A stretch of 59,632 bases of DNA, taken from assembly GCA_037447655.1 (NCBI GenBank), contig JBBHKE010002426.1, positions 1 to 59,632 on the forward strand, read 5' to 3'. Shown piece by piece: positions 55,039-59,632 of the stretch (the stretch's first letter is position 1; each line of letters opens with the position of its first letter). The notes beneath the pieces were generated by a model. That model had not been told where the DNA came from. It ran no database searches and was given only the letters and a program-made list of their open reading frames with translations. Both the position numbers and the translations under genes were made by a program. The DNA is from Zygnema cylindricum. Lineage: Eukaryota > Streptophyta > Zygnematophyceae > Zygnematales > Zygnemataceae.

Positions 55039-55813
55039 GGGTATGGCCCCATGTGGCTAAGTTCGGGTCTTTTTTTGTCGTTTTCCTTTCAGACTTAGCG
55101 TCGTACTGCCTAAGTTGCCGCCGTAAAGAAATCGCAAATTTGTTGGTTACAATTTGCGTCATTTTTGAACTTAGGATGTACCAAAATTTGTCGTCTTGCA
55201 TTTTTTCGACCCACTGTCACGTCATCTTCAAACTTATCATAAAACACATCATCAATGTGTTTTAAGCTAAGTAAATCCGCTTACACCAGTAAGAAAGCAT
55301 AGTACCACGTGTGAAAAGTTTTCAAAAAATTTTGACGACTGAAAAAAATACAGGGCTGTTCGTTTTTGTCCGCATGCACCTTCTAAGGTTTTTTTTTTGC
55401 AGGGGTCTCGAGGCTGCTGTGTCATTCCACGCAAATTTGAAAAATTTGCGAAGGTGAAAAATTTGCGAAGTCATGGCGGCCGGACAAGAGAGGTTTAAGT
55501 AAAGGCATGTCGTACAGCCACGGATGCAAAGCTGCACGTATTCGATGTCACGCAATGACATGCGACATGCCAAATCGTTTTAAAAATTACGATGTGTCTT
55601 GCGACGCTTCAAAAAAGTTTCGAAAAATATGGTGCGGCAAGACAGATTATACACATTGACAATCGTCACAGGCGTTGTCCAAGTATACAATCGTCACAAA
55701 CTTAAGTAACAATTTCGAGTAAACACATGGAGACACCTGAAATCACGATCCGTCGGATCCGCGCTAAAATACAAAGTAAGTTCGATAAGTTACAAGTACA
55801 TGGGGTCATACCC
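55039..55813. mobile_element. Harbinger-like MITE, inverted relative to 10741-11542
   Basis: The ends GGGTATGGCCCCATGT and ACATGGGGTCATACCC are complementary. The left flank is CAA (55036-55038) and the right flank TAA (55814-55816). The body is the reverse complement of the 10741-11542 element with moderate divergence. The host flanks on both sides equal those around the two MITEs of copy A, so different elements used the same TAA. Confidence 0.7.
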
Positions 55814-55816
55814 TAA

Positions 55817-56717
55817 GTTAAAAGCCAAAATGTGGAGCTCACGTAAAGCTTAGATGCATGTCAAATAGGCTCTAACAGACTATTTGAGATATAAGTGTGC
55901 CTTTGCGGACGTTCTAACTCGGGTGTGACAGAGTCATGGCGTTGCCTAATTTCATATTCTTTGCTACCAGTTGATGAAAGAATTCTGATCCTGGCTCGGA
56001 ATGTCATATTTATTTAAATATTTATAATTCTTTAGCACTCATTTAACGGGAAGCTTACAAACTGCGCTATATGTACTTTCTTTTGTTTTAATTGTACGGA
56101 ATTGTACGGATGAAAATTTATTAACGATTTTCTACGATTTGTTCAAAAGGTTTAATGCGTATGTTACGTATATTTCGTCACGATTGAAGCGTTCGCAATA
56201 ATCGCTTTGAACAACCATGTACCAACCGTTTGTAAATCCTTTTCAAAATGAAAATTTGTACTTTATCGTTTGCCGTTTTGTTTTATACACAATGTCCTTT
56301 CCACGAAGGAAAAGTGTTGCCAGAGATATATCCTCCGGCAAAGTTTTTTTCGTCGCTTTGAAATCCGTCGTGTACAAAGGCACGTGGCTTTTGGAAATTG
56401 TGAGGTCGTGATCGATCGTCCGCCGTGGATGATAACTTTTTGTTTCAAAGTGGACCAATAGACACGTTAAGTATCTGCAAGTCTCCTCCCGAGGACAGTT
56501 GTGGAGACTTGCTAGATACTCGATAGAAGGGGCGTTTGCGTCGAAAATTCAAAATCGAACGGTGGAAGCTTTCACCAAAAAGTTTGGAGAATCTTCACGA
56601 TCATGTTTAAAAAAAAAAAAAAACAGTACGGCCATGTACGAAAATGAGCTAAACCCGTATGAAAAATGTTCTTTTTCCTGTAATGAACCTCACTTTTTGC
56701 CTGATGGAGGTTCACCC
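55817..56717. mobile_element. Harbinger-like MITE, right end only, with unassigned left part
   Basis: The right end CCTGATGGAGGTTCACCC is followed by TAA at 56718-56720 and then by the same host flank (GTTAAAAGCCAAAAT) seen after 25290 and 55816. No left end was found. The part 56463-56590 is shared inverted with 57160-57300 (a CGTTTGCGTCGA block and a CCTCC...GGAGG hairpin). The first part, 55817-56200, is unassigned. Confidence 0.4.
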
Positions 56718-56720
56718 TAA

Positions 56721-57042
56721 GTTAAAAGCCAAAATGTGGAGGTGACGTAAAGTGAGAAAGTGAGTGTGCGCAACACTTTTATTTACATGTGGCTGCCGCA
56801 ATTTTGTCGCCGTAAACTTTGGCCGGCCGTGTGAATTGTTGATTTTGTTATGGCGGTCGACGTTCGCAAGCGCATCAAATTTTAAACCGGTTGTAACAAT
56901 ATTTTGAATGTCAATCCTATTCTACAAATTGACCATCAAATTTAAACTCAGCGGTAAATGTGTACTGAAAAACGTACAATCGCTCACAAGGTGACTTAAG
57001 TGACTATGCGCAATTAAAAGAGTCATTGCCATGATCTTTCCC
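56721..57042. repeat. Inverted copy of the 22690-23060 spacer
   Basis: This is the reverse complement of sequence at 22690-23060 and 53850-54200, including CACTTTTATTTACATGTGG, GGCCGGCCGTGTGAATTG and AACCGGTTGTAACAATATT. No coding sequence was seen. It shows the spacer itself is a dispersed repeat, not host unique DNA. Confidence 0.55.
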
Positions 57043-57045
57043 TTA

Positions 57046-57836
57046 GGGAAACCTTCCATCAGGCGAAAAGTGGGGTTGTTTACTGGAGAAAGTACCTTTC
57101 CGTATTAAGCCGTACTCCTTTTTTTACAAAAGATGTTTACTAGAAATTCGTTATGATTCTCCAGACTTTTTTGGCGAAAAACTTCTACCGTCCGATTTCG
57201 AATTATCGACGCAAACGCCCCTTTTATCTAGTGTCTGGCTAGTCTCCTCCGACTGTCTTCGGGAGGACACTTTGTGATTACTGGACGCGTGTATTGGTCC
57301 ACTTGTAAAAGTCAGAGTCGATCCACGACGGACGTGAAGCTATAGACATACATGTGGCAAATGGCGTGTACCTTTTGACATCAAAGCCACCTTGTTCGAC
57401 AACAAAATCTTGGTTGTAGGACACCCTGTCACGCCTCCTTCATAAATGTGCACAATCAAGTACGGTACAAATGGTACATTCATGGACATTTGTACAAACT
57501 TTCATTTTGCAACGGTTTTCGTGGCCGTTGGTACGACGTCAAATACAAGAACGTTCAGATTGTATATTAGTGTGACGCTACTAGATATTTTAATTGGCGT
57601 CCGCCCGTACAGATACGCAGTTGCGATTTTGTCCTTTTAGAAGCTTTCATTATTGATTATTCGCGGGCGGGTCAGCAGGATCCTACGTGGTATCAATCGC
57701 AATTTAACACGTAAGCAATTTTTGCTTCACTGGCACGACCTGATGGAGAGATGTTACAAATACTACTGCCAATAAACGTGAACGTACGATTACTGGTCAC
57801 GTACGATTAATGGGAGCGCCTGATGGAAGGTTACCC
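57046..57836. mobile_element. Harbinger-like MITE
   Basis: The left end GGGAAACCTTCCATCAGGCG and right end CGCCTGATGGAAGGTTACCC are complementary with one or two changes. TTA lies at 57043-57045 and 57837-57839. The element is 791 bp. A worn hairpin with a GGAGG/CCTCC stem sits near 57240-57275. There is no transposase. Confidence 0.7.
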
Positions 57837-57846
57837 TTATTCATGC

Positions 57847-58147
57847 TTTTATGCATTGTTCAAAAGTAGGTTAAAGTAGGCCCATACAATATGCCTATTG
57901 TATGCAAAACATACAATATGACCTTAAGACCTGTGTATTCGGACCTATTCGACCAATTAAATCATTCGGACCAAAAATGGACCACCAAAACATTCGGACG
58001 AAAAATTATTTTACACCGTCAGATTGAGACGATCTGACGGTCGCTGATCAAAGTAGATCTAAGAGATCACATGAAAAGCCCATAACACAACTTACGATAA
58101 AGGCGCCGACCAAAGGCCTACCATAAAAACGCCTACTTTTGAACTAT
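57847..58147. mobile_element. Inverted-repeat element, ATAGTTCAAAA family, short copy
   Basis: The left end is TTGTTCAAAAGTAGG and the right end CCTACTTTTGAACTATG. It matches 4549-5109 at both ends and in GGTCGCTGATCAAAGTAG, but lacks about 250 bp of the interior. It adjoins the Harbinger element that ends at 57836. Confidence 0.5.
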
Positions 58148-58149
58148 GC

Positions 58150-59000
58150 TTTTATGACAGTCGACGTTCAAAAGCGCGGCAATATTTTAACAATATCTCG
58201 CAAGTCAACAGATTGACCGTCAAATCTAAACTCAACGGTACGTTACTTGTACTAGGATGTACTTAGAATGTACTATCTTTGACAAGATGACGTAGGTGAC
58301 TGCCCGCAACCAAAATATTTACTGCGATAATCAAATTTCCTTATTTTATTGATTTGGGACCGAGTTTGACCTCCGGTATCCCAGTTCTGAACTGAATTTC
58401 TGACAATTCTGGTGGTAGCCACGCCTAGTTCTATGTAAGTATAGTTCAGCGACTCGCTATTAGCGTCGTGTTCTTTCCACCCTTTAATAATTTTTTCTCC
58501 GTGCGCACTCTTCAGCCTACCCTCTGGATACCGCCAAATCGGAGGTTAAAATCTTGTCCTTCCATCTTAGCCGTCCGATTAAGATCTCAACACGTGTGCA
58601 CAGCGGAAGAATCTTTCCAAGTCGGATAAAAAACATAAACCCTAATACATGTTTTACTTCCCACGCACGCATACGCTAAAACTTTTTCATAAAACACAAA
58701 AAAAAACTTTCACCTGCCGACACCTGTGCGTCCAGTTCTTTCAAGAAAACCTAAAAACGTTTTTTACTAGTTTAATTGTTCGTTAACCAGCGTTTTCATG
58801 TTGGTCGCATTAAAAGCTCTAGCGACTCCGCCGACTTTTTCAAGCTAGGCAAAGAAGATTTTATTGTCGAAAAGAAGAAAACGTCAAAACGGTCTCCTTA
58901 CGACAAAAAAGTACAAAACAATGATTGGTGGCCAATGAATTTCACTTATGTCGGTTTCTAGTCTCCAGAAGTCACCAATGGAAGGACACTCCCGTACGGA
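58150..59000. other. Spacer with dispersed repeats, no genes
   Basis: 58150-58325 repeats the CGACGTTCAAAAGCGCGGC...GACAAGATGACGTAGGTGAC spacer unit, inverted relative to 20400-20570. A single CGCTATTAGCG word near 58457 is a lone trace of the TA-MITE family. The rest is unassigned. The 61-codon frame at 58776-58961 has no recognisable motif. Confidence 0.4.
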
Positions 59001-59215
59001 AATGCCTCGAAGGAGGAACATCTTATCGTACATTATGTACGGAAATGTCTTAAAGAGTTAAAAGGAGGATCATCTTATCGTACATTATGTACGGAAATGC
59101 CTTAAAGAGTGAAAGGAGGATCTTCTTAACGTACATTATGTACGGAAAAACCTCAATGGAGGATCTTCTTAACGTACCTTATGTACGGAAATGCCTCAAC
59201 GGAGGATCACCCGAA
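59000..59215 (+). repeat. Minisatellite, 43-54-bp units, about 4.5 copies
   Basis: Units run ACGGAAATGCCT...GGAGGATC.TCTTA.CGTACATTATGT. Each unit boundary forms a short palindrome, CGTACATTATGTACG. The first two units are near-identical in length; later ones have lost about eight bases. There is no coding role. Confidence 0.75.
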
Positions 59216-59299
59216 CCTCCATTCCGCACGTTATACATATTTCGTGCGTTTTTACGTGCGAAACTTCCGCACTTTTCGAAAAATACGACGGGTTTGCTC

Positions 59300-59389
59300 C
59301 AACCTCTCTCTCTTACGTCTCACAAAGCTTCCGATTTGTCTTTTGGTTTTCCTCAAAAGAGAGAGAGGGAGAGGAGAAAGAGGGGTAAC
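59300..59389 (+). other. Pyrimidine to purine switch upstream of a possible gene
   Basis: A CTCTCTCTCTTAC stretch near 59306 is followed by a GAGAGAGAGGGAGAGGAG tract near 59359-59376, just before an ATG at 59390. This could be a 5' UTR with initiator-type pyrimidine patch, or simple low-complexity sequence. Confidence 0.25.
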
Positions 59390-59632
59390 ATGGAGAGGCA
59401 GAAGCGACAAGGAGTCGTACGGATGGACCGTACACCTGTACTTATGTCCGTACTGCTGGCTGTACTGTTGGGCTGTGGAGCTGAGGGAGGAAATGACGAG
59501 AGGAGTGGGGAAAGGGGGACAGGAGGTAAGGGAGGGAGAGGGAGGGAGAGGGAGGGCGAGAGTGGTAAACCGAGAGAGGGAGATGAAAGAGAGGAGGGTA
59601 AGGAGGGAGAGGAGGGAGAGGAGGCGAGGGAG
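59390..59632 (+). CDS. Possible 5' end of a gene with a signal-peptide-like start
   Basis: The frame from ATG 59390 stays open for 81 codons and runs off the window. Residues 12-30 (MDRTPVLMSVLLAVLLGCG) look like a signal peptide or lipid-anchor-type leader: a charged start, a hydrophobic core and a small-residue cleavage region. A good 5' splice-site match, GGAG followed by GTAAGG, occurs at about 59522-59531, so exon 1 may end there. After it the sequence is pure GGGAGAG-type repeat, whose openness means little. With no downstream sequence the product is unknown; chance is a real alternative. Confidence 0.3.
   Translation, partial: MERQKRQGVVRMDRTPVLMSVLLAVLLGCGAEGGNDERSGERGTGGKGGRGREREGESGKPREGDEREEGKEGEEGEEARE

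Larger units (their letters stand above)
28236..55816 (+). repeat. Segmental duplication, copy B (interrupted by the LTR stack)
   Basis: With the 20.5-kb LTR stack at 32422-52931 removed, this follows copy A (15749-25290) in order. Matching landmarks are 29790-30061, hAT2 at 30062-30820, hAT1 at 31142-32132, spacer 32133-32421 plus 52937-54395, the TA-MITE 54396-54905, and a Harbinger element at 55039. A block at 28775-29300 related to 7650-8460 is present only here. Confidence 0.7.

Overview
This is a eukaryotic, transposon-dominated stretch with no convincing host gene. Nearly everything recognisable is a mobile element or a relic of one. The source is probably a plant or alga with a large genome, but this is a weak inference. 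It rests on repeated nested insertion, many DNA-transposon families, Ty1/copia elements, and a primer-binding site that matches the plant-type initiator tRNA-Met anticodon arm by eye. The non-coding background is rich in GTAC/CGTACG and is not visibly CpG-depleted, whereas the copia coding regions lack this flavour.

Layout. (1) About 1-1640 is unexplained sequence. (2) About 1650-13000 is a mosaic of short inverted-repeat DNA elements in three main classes. PIF/Harbinger-like MITEs have GGGT...ACCC ends and TAA/TTA target duplications. hAT-like elements have (T)AGTGTTG ends and, where measurable, 8-bp duplications. A third family has CACCGTGAATCGC ends and TA duplications. (3) 9840-15411 holds two broken autonomous hAT copies: one keeps the N-terminal BED-like finger, the other keeps the RWNS region and the C-terminal hATC dimerisation domain. 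(4) About 15749-25290 and 28236-55816 are two diverged copies of one long segment. Reciprocal insertions in these copies let several target-site duplications be read against an empty site inside the window. (5) 32422-52931 is a nested stack of five LTR elements inserted into the second copy. (6) About 55000-59632 has more MITEs, a minisatellite and a purine-rich end that may hold the first exon of a gene.

The nested stack, from the outside in. A decayed minus-strand copia element (E3, 32422-52931, duplication ACTTT) was hit in each LTR. Its left LTR received a small element (E4, 32545-39903) whose 3' LTR is a giant palindrome. That palindrome was then hit by a gag-only element (E2, 35101-39702, duplication TGTAC). 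Its right LTR received an element now reduced to a solo LTR (45676-52399), and that solo LTR was hit by the youngest and best preserved copia element (E1, 46117-51677, duplication AGTAT). Removing the insertions gives two E3 LTRs of about 992 and 1005 bp, which supports the reconstruction.

E1, E2, E3 and E4 share an unusual signal. The primer-binding site directly abuts the LTR and matches the anticodon half of initiator tRNA-Met, as known for Drosophila copia. In E1 and E2 this site is also translated in the gag frame, so the ATG that pairs with the primer's CAU anticodon is an in-frame gag methionine. The window's main novelty is this copia lineage: gag starting in or at the primer site, gag-only and palindromic-LTR non-autonomous relatives, and antisense tRNA-like sequences in the LTRs of the E3 group.
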